Source of the DNA: Nostoc sp. GT001
Lineage (GTDB): Bacteria > Cyanobacteriota > Cyanobacteriia > Cyanobacteriales > Nostocaceae
Reading direction: 5' to 3'
Assembly (NCBI RefSeq): GCF_030382115.1
Contig: NZ_JAUDRJ010000003.1
Span: 4,266,639-4,303,676 of the forward strand
DNA length: 37,038 bases
Part shown: positions 7,210 to 14,813 of the stretch, piece by piece
How positions within the stretch are numbered: the stretch's first letter is position 1
How the letters are laid out: each line of letters begins with the position of its first letter
The notes under the pieces: model-generated
The model's database searches: none
Told to the model about the DNA's origin: nothing
Seen by the model: only the letters and a program-made list of their open reading frames with translations
Made by a program: the position numbers and the translations under genes

Positions 7210-9552
7210 ATGGGTAAATTAGTGGCGATCAAATTTGGAGAGGGTAGTTTTGAACAGGGGTTTGCTGTCACCCTCCAAATTGGTGAAGAACACGAGCGTG
7301 CTACAACCGAAATCACCGGGAGGCTCCCTTCATTCCCGGAAATGCCGCTCTATTATAGTCATTGGCAGTCTAGTTATCGGCAGATAGGCAATCGTTATCG
7401 CCTCCATGCTGACAAAATGCAGGTGACGAATGTATCGATGGTGCAAGACTGCGAAAACGCTTCTCATATTTTGCGGGCACGCTTTAATACCTGGCTGCGA
7501 GCAGAGGAGTTTCGCCCGTTGAGGGAAAAATGGTTAGAAAGATTATCGTCTAGCGACGAAGTACGGGTGATTCTGCAAACAGAAAATAGCCAATTGCAGT
7601 TATTACCTTGGCATCTTTGGGACTTGTTAGAACGCTATCCCAAAGCTGAAATTGCCCTTTCTTCACCATCTTACGATCGCACTCAAAAGCCACGCACTCT
7701 CAATCAATTAGTCAATATTTTGGCAATTGTGGGCAATAGTAAAGGGATTGACACCCAAGCCGATCGAGCTTTACTGCAACAGTGTAGTAACGCAGAAGTG
7801 AGCTTTTTGGTAGAACCACAACGTAAGGAATTGACTGACCATCTCTGGGGAAAAAACTGGGATATTCTCTTCTTTGCGGGACACAGTTCTAGCAACAAAA
7901 ATGGGGAAAGCGGACGAATTTACCTGAATAGAACTGATAGTCTTACCATTGGCGAGTTAAAGTACGCTCTCAAAAAAGCCATTGAAAACGGTTTGCAATT
8001 AGCTATATTCAACTCCTGTGATGGATTGGGGTTAGCGCGAGAATTGGCTGATTTGCAAATTCCTCAAATAATTGTCATGCGCGAACCCGTCCCAGACCAG
8101 GTTGCGAAGGAGTTTTTAAAATATTTTCTCCAAGGCTTTGCTGGTGGCGAGTCTTTATATCAAGCGGTACGCCAAGCGCGGGAACGCTTGCAAGGACTTG
8201 AAGATAGATTTCCTTGTGCGACTTGGCTACCAGTAATTTGCCAAAATCCGGCGCAGATACCACCGACTTGGGATGAATTAAGGTCTACAAAATCTAAAGA
8301 GGAAGAGCAAGCAAGTTTACCTTTGTCTAACAGACGCAAATTTAAGAGAACTGTATTATCCAGCTTGGCAATTACAGCTTTGGTTTTTGGCGCGAGATTG
8401 GTGGGATTGCTAGAAAATCAAGAGATTCAAGCCTTTGACCTGATGATGCGATCGCGCCCTGCCGAAGCTCTCGATCACCGACTGTTGATCATCACAATTG
8501 ACGATGACGATTTAGCCATTCAAAGACAAAATGGCGAGTACTTGATCGGAGCTTCTATTTCCGAAAAATCTCTCAATAAACTCTTAGCAAAACTGAATCA
8601 GTACCAACCCCGCGCGATCGGCTTGGATATCTACCGTGATTTTCAGGCCAAAGAGCCAGATTTAATTACTCGTCTCCAGCAAACTCATAACTTGGTTGGC
8701 GTATGCAAGGGGAGCGATCGCTCAGAAAATATCAAAGGCATTAAGCCGCCACCAGAAATCCCCCCAGGAAATCTGGGATTCAGTGACTTTATTCACGATC
8801 GCGATGGAGTTATTCGTCGGCATCTTCTGTTCATGAGTCAGGAGACGACATCATTGTGTTCTGCTGAATATTCCTTCAGTTTACAACTAGCATCCCTTTA
8901 TCTGCGCCCTTTAGGAATTCAAACAAAGTTCACCCCTGAAGGAAATTTGCAGTTGGGTAAGACTATTTTTCCAAATCTGAAGTCTCGTACTGGTGGCTAT
9001 CAGAAGATTGATGCGAATGGCGGTCAAATCTTACTCAACTATCGTTCTTCAAAAGAAATAGCCGAACAGGTAAAGCTAACGCAATTTTTATCTAGTCCAA
9101 TTAACCCCAACGCCATCAAAAACCGAATTGTTCTCATTGGTGTGACTGCAAAGGGCGATTCTCCAGACACCTGGCCTACACCTTATGGCATTCCTTTAGA
9201 TGAGCAAATGCCAGGAGTACTGGTACAAGCTCACATGGTCAGCCAGATCCTTGGTGCAGTCCAGGATGGGCGGCCTTTGCTGCGGGCTTGGTCATGGTGG
9301 GCGGAGGTCGCCTGGATTTGGGGCTGGTCTTTGATTGGGGGAGTCTTGGCTTGGCGCAGGCTTTCCTTACCCTGGTTGGCATTGTCAATCGGTGTTACTT
9401 CTAGCGTTTTGTATGTAGTTTGCTTTGGTCTGTTCATTTCGGGTGCTTGGGTGCCTTTCGTACCCTCGGCTTTATCGTTGGTAGCTATGGGGGTTTTGAT
9501 GTCAATTTATAATAATTCAAAAACAAAAGCGCGGGCGGGAAATGGGGAATAG
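7210..9552 (+). CDS. CHAT-CHASE2 membrane protein
   Basis: The start chosen is ATG 7210 (780 residues), because MGKLVAIKFGEGSFEQGF matches the usual beginning of this family; a TTG at 7186 would add eight unlike residues. The N-terminal half is a CHAT-type caspase-like domain with His225 (LFFAGHSSS) and Cys270 (FNSCDGLGLA), then FAGGESLYQAVRQARERL and CATWLPVICQNP. One membrane span (~381-401) leads into an extracytoplasmic CHASE2 sensor domain (LLIITIDDDDLAIQ, RAIGLDIYRDF, GVIRRHLLF, IVLIGVTAKGDSPD). Hydrophobic spans fill residues ~690-775. Topology therefore puts the protease-like domain inside and the sensor outside. CHASE2 usually feeds kinases, cyclases or adenylate-type outputs; here the linked module is CHAT. 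Confidence 0.88.
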   Translation: MGKLVAIKFGEGSFEQGFAVTLQIGEEHERATTEITGRLPSFPEMPLYYSHWQSSYRQIGNRYRLHADKMQVTNVSMVQDCENASHILRARFNTWLRAEEFRPLREKWLERLSSSDEVRVILQTENSQLQLLPWHLWDLLERYPKAEIALSSPSYDRTQKPRTLNQLVNILAIVGNSKGIDTQADRALLQQCSNAEVSFLVEPQRKELTDHLWGKNWDILFFAGHSSSNKNGESGRIYLNRTDSLTIGELKYALKKAIENGLQLAIFNSCDGLGLARELADLQIPQIIVMREPVPDQVAKEFLKYFLQGFAGGESLYQAVRQARERLQGLEDRFPCATWLPVICQNPAQIPPTWDELRSTKSKEEEQASLPLSNRRKFKRTVLSSLAITALVFGARLVGLLENQEIQAFDLMMRSRPAEALDHRLLIITIDDDDLAIQRQNGEYLIGASISEKSLNKLLAKLNQYQPRAIGLDIYRDFQAKEPDLITRLQQTHNLVGVCKGSDRSENIKGIKPPPEIPPGNLGFSDFIHDRDGVIRRHLLFMSQETTSLCSAEYSFSLQLASLYLRPLGIQTKFTPEGNLQLGKTIFPNLKSRTGGYQKIDANGGQILLNYRSSKEIAEQVKLTQFLSSPINPNAIKNRIVLIGVTAKGDSPDTWPTPYGIPLDEQMPGVLVQAHMVSQILGAVQDGRPLLRAWSWWAEVAWIWGWSLIGGVLAWRRLSLPWLALSIGVTSSVLYVVCFGLFISGAWVPFVPSALSLVAMGVLMSIYNNSKTKARAGNGE

Positions 9553-9566
9553 GAGCAGGGGCAGGG

Positions 9567-9734
9567 GAGCATACTTCGACTACGCTCAGTAACCGAGGGA
9601 GCAAGGGAGCATACTTCGACTACGCTCAGTAACCGAGGGAGCATACTTCGACTACGCTCAGTAACCGAGGGAGCATACTTCGACTACGCTCAGTAACCGA
9701 GGGAGCATACTTCGACTACGCTCAGTAACCGAGG
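9567..9734. repeat. Five copies of a 32-bp direct repeat
   Basis: Units start at 9567, 9607, 9639, 9671 and 9703; units 2-5 are contiguous, and 8 bp separates units 1 and 2. Each unit contains CATACTTCGACTACGCTCAG. They are embedded in a purine-rich arm (GGGGAGC-type, 9545-9760) followed by a pyrimidine-rich arm (9768-9795), the same design as at 29742-29876. The array fills most of the 301-bp gap before the DUF928 gene. Confidence 0.9.
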
Positions 9735-9803
9735 GAGCAGGGGAGCAGAGGAGAAGTAGCAGTAAGTCTTTCGCCTCTGTCCCTCTGCCTCTTTTAAATG
9801 CCC

Positions 9804-9835
9804 AATCTAAAATCTAAAATCTAAAATCTAAAATC
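9804..9835. repeat. Heptanucleotide tandem repeat (STRR type)
   Basis: AATCTAA is repeated four times exactly (9804-9831) and followed by AATC. Short tandemly repeated heptamers are a known feature of filamentous cyanobacterial genomes. The array ends 18 bp before the DUF928 start codon, where it could affect the leader. Confidence 0.8.
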
Positions 9836-9853
9836 CTATGAGGTCAGGTTTCT

Positions 9854-10654
9854 ATGAATTCAAATTCACAACCGATAAAACTGTTTTTAGTAGTAGCTTT
9901 TAGCTGTACAAATTTATCAGTTAGTCTGACTCCAGTACTGGCGAAACCAACCCCTAATCGCTCTGATACTAAAACGATCCTTGCTCAAGCGAAAACCTTT
10001 AATCAACCTCCAATTCCAGCTGGCTCCCCTCCTGGAGGTCGCGTTCGTGGTGGAGCGAAGCGTGGGGAAACTGGATGTCCTACAACTAAAATTGACTTGA
10101 CTGCTTTAGTACCCTTTACTGAGGAAGCTAACTCAGTGATTAATGTCTGGGGACAAACAACTGTAGAACATCCAAGTTGGTTTTTCTATGTGCCATATAC
10201 CAAAGATTCGCCATATACAGTTGAATTTGTACTGCAAGATCCAGACGCTAACGAGGTATACAAAAAAGCGATCGCTTTATCGGATAAGCCAGGAGTAATC
10301 CGCGTTTCTTTGCCTAGCAATGCTCCCGCTTTAGCAGTAGACACACAATACCGTTGGTTTTTCACAATTAACTGTGACAAGCAAAAGAACTCGCCCCCAA
10401 CTTTTGTTGAAGGGGTAATCAAACGAGTTAACCTGAGTCAACCAACAGTCAAAGAAATAGAAACAGCAGAACCTATAAAGCGCTATGCTATCTATGCCCA
10501 AAATGGGATATGGTACGAGGCACTGACGACGTTGGCTGAACTGCGTCAACAAAATCCTCAAGATGCAGCCCTGAAAGCAGAGTGGCGAAATTTGTTAGGC
10601 AGCATCCGCTTAGATGATGTTGCCGGAGAACCGATTCTTCCAGGAACACCTTAA
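9854..10654 (+). CDS. Secreted DUF928 protein
   Basis: This 266-residue protein has a signal peptide (hydrophobic ~9-28, cleavage after VLA at 30). A low-complexity Gly/Arg segment precedes GCPTTKIDLTALVPF. The folded domain has HPSWFFYVPYTKDSPYTVEFVLQD and YRWFFTINCDKQ, which I recognise as DUF928, a periplasmic cyanobacterial family of unknown function often found next to CHAT and CHASE2 genes. Two Cys residues (in GCPTT and INCDK) may form a disulfide. The C-terminal ~70 residues are helical (AIYAQNGIWYEALTTLAELRQQNP). The stop codon TAA at 10652-10654 overlaps the target-site duplication of a MITE, so the insertion stopped just short of damaging the gene. Confidence 0.82.
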   Translation: MNSNSQPIKLFLVVAFSCTNLSVSLTPVLAKPTPNRSDTKTILAQAKTFNQPPIPAGSPPGGRVRGGAKRGETGCPTTKIDLTALVPFTEEANSVINVWGQTTVEHPSWFFYVPYTKDSPYTVEFVLQDPDANEVYKKAIALSDKPGVIRVSLPSNAPALAVDTQYRWFFTINCDKQKNSPPTFVEGVIKRVNLSQPTVKEIETAEPIKRYAIYAQNGIWYEALTTLAELRQQNPQDAALKAEWRNLLGSIRLDDVAGEPILPGTP

Positions 10655-10658
10655 ACTA

Positions 10659-10797
10659 CAGGACTTACGCAAAATCATGAAAAAACGAACCGCATTCGCG
10701 TTAGGTCTCCCCTTGGGAGAAGGACGCATTCGCACAGCGTCTCGTTAGAGAAGGACGCAAAGGAACAAGAGTTTCAGAGAGTTTTTGCGTAAGTCCT
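10659..10797. mobile_element. MITE copy 2, inserted at the DUF928 stop codon
   Basis: It has the same termini as the copy at 1305-1444 (AGGACTTACGCAAAA / TTTTGCGTAAGTCCT) and about 95% identity through the body. It is flanked by the direct repeat AAACTA (10653-10658 and 10798-10803), again with one extra C on the left (10659). The different duplications at the two copies indicate independent transposition. Confidence 0.82.
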
Positions 10798-10837
10798 AAA
10801 CTAAAAAATAATGTTTAGTTAAGCCAATATTTAATGT

Positions 10838-10868
10838 TGTAGAGATGTTGTATTGCAACATCTCTACA
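10838..10868. terminator. 13-bp hairpin between convergent genes
   Basis: TGTAGAGATGTTG at 10838-10850 pairs perfectly with 10856-10868 over a 5-nt loop. It sits between the ends of the DUF928 gene (plus) and the M3 peptidase gene (minus), fitting a bidirectional terminator; the same palindrome type is a common intergenic repeat in Nostoc genomes. Confidence 0.6.
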
Positions 10869-10878
10869 TAGGTGTTGT

Positions 10879-12984
10879 TTAGTTTGCAGCTGCACTTACT
10901 AAACCATTGTGCCTGAGCAAAGCGATCGTACTTGGCTCACGACCCCGGAAAGTTTTAAACACCTCCATTGGATGCTTGCTACCACCGAGTGCTAGCACCG
11001 TATCCCGATACCGCCGACCTGTAGTTTTTATAGCTTCTTCATTTTCTAGCCCAGCTTCTTCAAAAGCGGCAAAAGCGTCAGCACTAAGGACTTCAGCCCA
11101 TTTGTAACTGTAGTAACCTGCTGCATAACCACCCTCAAAAATGTGCCCAAAAGAACACAACATTGAATCTTCTGGAAGTGGTGGTAAAACAGTAGTAGTC
11201 TTAGCTATGCGATGACGCACATCTGCTGGAGTTTCATTGCTGCCAGAACGATAGCGGTAGTGTAGTTCTAAATCAATACTGCTAAGGTGAATTTGCCGTA
11301 ACATACCAGTACCACTCATATAATTACGCGCCGCTAGCAGCTTTTGATAATAATGCTCTGGTAGGGCTTCTCCAGTTTCGTAATGTTTAGCCATGCCAAA
11401 CAAAGTGGGTCGTTCATAACACCAGTTTTCCATAAACTGACTGGGTAGTTCCACTGCATCCCATTCCACATTATTGATGCCTGCGGCTCCAGCATAGTCA
11501 ACCTTGGTGAGCATGTGATGCAATCCATGACCAAACTCGTGGAACAAAGTCTCTACTTCATAGAAAGTCATCAAACTCGGCTTGCCATCTACTGGGGGAG
11601 TTTGGTTACATATCAAATAAGCCACAGGCAACCGGATGGCAGTTGCACCATTTTCAGTTTTGGCACGATTAATGCATACATCCATCCAAGCACCGCCGCG
11701 TTTTTCTGCTGGACGGCTATAGGGGTCTAAGTAGAAGTAAGCGATGGGAGAACCAGTTTCATCGGCTATTTGGAAATAACGGACATCCTCATGCCATACT
11801 GGAGCTTTACCATCGGCAGGGGTTACTGTAACACCAAACAGCCGCTTAACAAGCCCAAACAAGCCATCTAGCACTTGGGGAAGGGGAAAGTAGGGACGTA
11901 ATTCTTCAGCGGTAAAGGCAAATTTTGCTTCTCGTTGGCGTTCTGCCCAAAAGCTGATGTCCCAATGTTTTAAATCTTGATATTCTTCTCCATAAGATGC
12001 AGCAAAAGCTTGGAGTTCTTTTAAGTCTTTGACAGCAGCATCATAACTGGCCTGGCGTAGTTCTTCTAATAGTGCTTCGACTGCCTCAACATTAGGAGCC
12101 ATTTTACTTGCAAGGCTCAACTCGGCAAAACTCTTAAAGCCAAGTATATCTGCGAGTTCTTGCCGTAACTCCAAAATACGCACAATTAACGGATTATTAT
12201 CTAAATCGCCACTAGAAGCGCGAGTAATATGAGCTTTGTAGAGCTTTTCACGCAAATCTCGACGGGTGCTGTGCTGTATGAAAGGGCCGTAACTGGGGAA
12301 GTCTAAAGTGATGCGCCAAGGGCCATTTTCTGGTGTGGCGTTCTCTTCTTTTGCGGCTCGTGCAGCTTGGGCAGCTAAACTCACTAAACTTGGTGGTAAA
12401 CCGTCAATTTCTGCTTTTGTTGTCAGGGTTAAGCTAAAGGCTTTCGTGGCATCAAGTACATGGTTAGAGAATTTAGTAGAAAGTTCTGCCAACTCCATCT
12501 GAATGGCGTTGAAACGGTCTCTTGCCTCTCCTTTTAAGCCAACACCAGAAAGTTCTGCATCTCGAATGGCGGCTTCTACAATGCGCTGTTGCGCTAATTC
12601 TAAAGTTGCCCAACTATCACTGCTACGGAGTGCCTTAAAAGCATTGTAGATGGGTTGGCTTTGACCGAGTTTGTTGATAAATTGTACAACTAGTGGCTGT
12701 ACGATTTCATGAGCTTCGCGCAGTTCCGGGCTATTTTTAACACCCATTAAATGATTTACCGTCCCCCAACTCCAGGTAAGCCGTTCTGTCAGCTTTTCTA
12801 AGGGTTCTACTAAACCACTCCAAGTGGGCTGTACACTAGCCTCTAAGCTGGCAAGTTGGTGGTCAAGTTCTGCTAGCAACTGATTGAAGGCTGGTACTAC
12901 TCGTTCTGGTTTAATCTCTGTAAAGGGAGGTAAACCATTGCCTTGGAGTAAGGGATTATCGGAAATAATGGTACTTGCACTCAT
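10879..12984 (-). CDS. prlC: M3-family oligopeptidase A (thimet-type zinc peptidase)
   Basis: This 701-residue protein is of typical oligopeptidase A length. The zinc motif is H482-E483-F-G-H486 within LFHEFGHGLHHM, and the third ligand should be the Glu in the downstream NVEWDAVELPSQFMENW segment. Other family marks are YFYLDPYSRPAEKRGGAWM, GHIFEGGYAAGYYSYKWAEVLSADAF and a C-terminal ALGGSKHPMEVFKTFRGREP. It lacks a signal peptide, so it is cytosolic and should degrade short peptides, including cleaved signal peptides. It stands alone on the minus strand, convergent with the DUF928 gene, with a hairpin between. The ATG at 12984 is well placed before NPLLQGNGLPPF, the conserved N-terminus. 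Confidence 0.93.
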   Translation of the reverse strand: MSASTIISDNPLLQGNGLPPFTEIKPERVVPAFNQLLAELDHQLASLEASVQPTWSGLVEPLEKLTERLTWSWGTVNHLMGVKNSPELREAHEIVQPLVVQFINKLGQSQPIYNAFKALRSSDSWATLELAQQRIVEAAIRDAELSGVGLKGEARDRFNAIQMELAELSTKFSNHVLDATKAFSLTLTTKAEIDGLPPSLVSLAAQAARAAKEENATPENGPWRITLDFPSYGPFIQHSTRRDLREKLYKAHITRASSGDLDNNPLIVRILELRQELADILGFKSFAELSLASKMAPNVEAVEALLEELRQASYDAAVKDLKELQAFAASYGEEYQDLKHWDISFWAERQREAKFAFTAEELRPYFPLPQVLDGLFGLVKRLFGVTVTPADGKAPVWHEDVRYFQIADETGSPIAYFYLDPYSRPAEKRGGAWMDVCINRAKTENGATAIRLPVAYLICNQTPPVDGKPSLMTFYEVETLFHEFGHGLHHMLTKVDYAGAAGINNVEWDAVELPSQFMENWCYERPTLFGMAKHYETGEALPEHYYQKLLAARNYMSGTGMLRQIHLSSIDLELHYRYRSGSNETPADVRHRIAKTTTVLPPLPEDSMLCSFGHIFEGGYAAGYYSYKWAEVLSADAFAAFEEAGLENEEAIKTTGRRYRDTVLALGGSKHPMEVFKTFRGREPSTIALLRHNGLVSAAAN

Positions 12985-13517
12985 GATTTTGTGTGAACTG
13001 CGAACGAAAAAAAATCATTGTTGATTTTTATTTATATATCTTCTAATGTAACGATCGCTGTGCTATTTATTATTGTCACTGTGGCAAAAAGGTAAAAAAA
13101 ACTATAATTCCTCACAAAAGTATCCTGATATGATTATTTTGTTTAGTTTATGAACTTTGCGATCGCATATCATAGGCACTTTGCATCGGGAACAGAGTGT
13201 ATTCACCTAGCTGACTCTGACTAAAGGCGATGCCTATGGCGGGCTACGCCTACGCAAAAAGACGCGATCGTGTACTATATCAAATAGGTAACTCGTCCGT
13301 CAGCATAGGCGTTACCTTGAAAGCGCAGTTTCAACCGAAGAATTCCACATCTTGAAAATGTGGCAGCGTACAAATCAACTGACCATCAGCGAGCTTCCTT
13401 ACAAACCGCAAAAGAAGGCTCTATATTTCTATATTTATGATATTATTTGGCAACTCATCTTTTTACTCGTAAAATCGAAGACAAGATCAAGGTCAGTAGA
13501 AAAGAGTCCCTAAATTA
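12985..13517. other. Intergenic gap with a GC-rich palindromic repeat
   Basis: No gene is visible in 533 bp. A palindromic repeat at 13226-13255 (GGCGATGCC...GGGCTACGCC) matches a motif I know as widespread in Nostoc-type genomes. A partial HIP1-like GCGATCGC lies near 13160. It must hold divergent promoters for the peptidase and the membrane-protein gene. Confidence 0.5.
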
Positions 13518-14474
13518 ATGAATACGTTAATCAGTCAGGGTGGAAGAGCTATCACTAAATTTCAGGTGGTAGACCGGATAAACGATATAGCTTGGCAAGC
13601 TCACCAAGGCAGCGTTGCGGCAATTATTCAGCTATTGAACGAAAAGCTAGCCCAGTCTTGTGTCAGAACTAGAGCCATTTTTTCTGATGGTGTCTTACAA
13701 ATTCTGTGCGAGGCAGCTAAAGTAGAGCAACTAGAGCAATCTCCCCTGGTAGAACAAATCCAGCAAATTCTTGAGTCTATCGCCCCGCGTCACATTCGCC
13801 GTGTTAAGATCAATAGTCGGATTGTTCGAGAACAACAATTGCTGTGGTTAAAAGAAATAGATAGCGATCGCGAAAACCAATTGCTTTGGTCACAGGAAAT
13901 TACATTAATTCAGCCAAGTATTCTAAAGCAATTAATTAAAGATTTCACAGAAGCTCAAGCTGAACTAGGAAAACCAAATTATCCTAAAACTCAAGTCTCT
14001 CGTCCTTTAGTACTTATTAACAAAGAAAAATACAAAAATAAACCTAAAACAAAGATATTAGCAGCAGCTGGTTTATGCTCGCTGTTGTTGCTTAGTTGGG
14101 TTGTTTATGCCCAGCTAGGTAATAAACTGAAAAACCTAATACAACCAGAAAGTTCCAAATCTTTAACTACAGAAAATACTAACGAGAGGAAAGCCCAAAC
14201 ACCATCTCGCTCTCCTAACAATAGCTTTTCTGAGCCATCTGACGATCCATTTCAAATATCTGTGCGAATTGCCAACCAAGCCTCTGCATCTGGAAAAACA
14301 GCTACAACCTCAACTCAGTGGTTAGAGATTGCTGCTAAGTGGCAACGGGCTTCAGATTTAATGAGTACAGTACCACAAACCCACAGTCGTTATCAAGAAG
14401 CTAAGATTCGTACTCAACTATATAAAAAATATAGTGAGGCGGCACAGAAAGAATCAGGTAAGAGCAAATCTTAG
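13518..14474 (+). CDS. Unknown single-span membrane protein, cyanobacterial
   Basis: This 318-residue protein has three parts. The N-terminal domain (~20-165) includes IAWQAHQGSVAAIIQLLNEKLA, SDGVLQILCEAAKV and IRRVKINSRIVREQQLLWLKEI, a pattern I have seen in conserved cyanobacterial proteins without a known function. One membrane span lies at ~180-199, followed by a Ser/Asn/Pro-rich linker. The C-terminal ~75 residues (DPFQISVRIANQASASGKTA to YSEAAQKE) form an amphipathic helical unit of the sort repeated in other cyanobacterial envelope proteins. Orientation is probably N-terminus inside. A weak Shine-Dalgarno (AAAGAG) lies upstream. Its neighbours are unrelated, so context gives no clue to function. 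Confidence 0.7.
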   Translation: MNTLISQGGRAITKFQVVDRINDIAWQAHQGSVAAIIQLLNEKLAQSCVRTRAIFSDGVLQILCEAAKVEQLEQSPLVEQIQQILESIAPRHIRRVKINSRIVREQQLLWLKEIDSDRENQLLWSQEITLIQPSILKQLIKDFTEAQAELGKPNYPKTQVSRPLVLINKEKYKNKPKTKILAAAGLCSLLLLSWVVYAQLGNKLKNLIQPESSKSLTTENTNERKAQTPSRSPNNSFSEPSDDPFQISVRIANQASASGKTATTSTQWLEIAAKWQRASDLMSTVPQTHSRYQEAKIRTQLYKKYSEAAQKESGKSKS

Positions 14475-14728
14475 TACAACATTTCATTAATTCTTAGCGA
14501 ATTCTTTGCGTACCTTTGCGTTTAAATTTCAACCCTCAATTGCCATGATTTTACGCAAAGCTGTACTTATAGGACTTCAATTTGATTTCTGAAAACATAA
14601 TGAGACTCAAAAGCCCATTTGTTCGGGGTTTTATCTGAAATATTCTTCAAAAATCAGAATCGTGAAACTTTTTTTGTATAGTAGTCAAACAGTCTTGTAC
14701 AAAATACTGTTCTGGACAATTGGAAAAA

Positions 14729-14759
14729 AAATCGACTTTATTGGCAATAAGGTCGATTT
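14729..14759. terminator. 14-bp hairpin between convergent genes
   Basis: AAATCGACTTTATT (14729-14742) pairs with 14746-14759 with one G-T-type mismatch over a 3-nt loop. An A-run precedes it and T's follow. It is the only clear structure in the 339-bp gap 14475-14813, between the unknown membrane protein (plus) and the ABC transporter (minus); the rest is AT-rich with repeat debris (TTTGCGTACCTTTGCG). Confidence 0.65.
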
Positions 14760-14813
14760 AATCAAGCAGATTAATTTGTAGGGTCAATCCAAAATCCCAA
14801 ATGTGTATGTCGC

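Noticed and set aside
9567..9734. CRISPR-like array of 32-bp repeats
   Set aside because: Units 2-5 are directly contiguous with no spacers, and the only gap (8 bp) is low-complexity; no cas genes are present.
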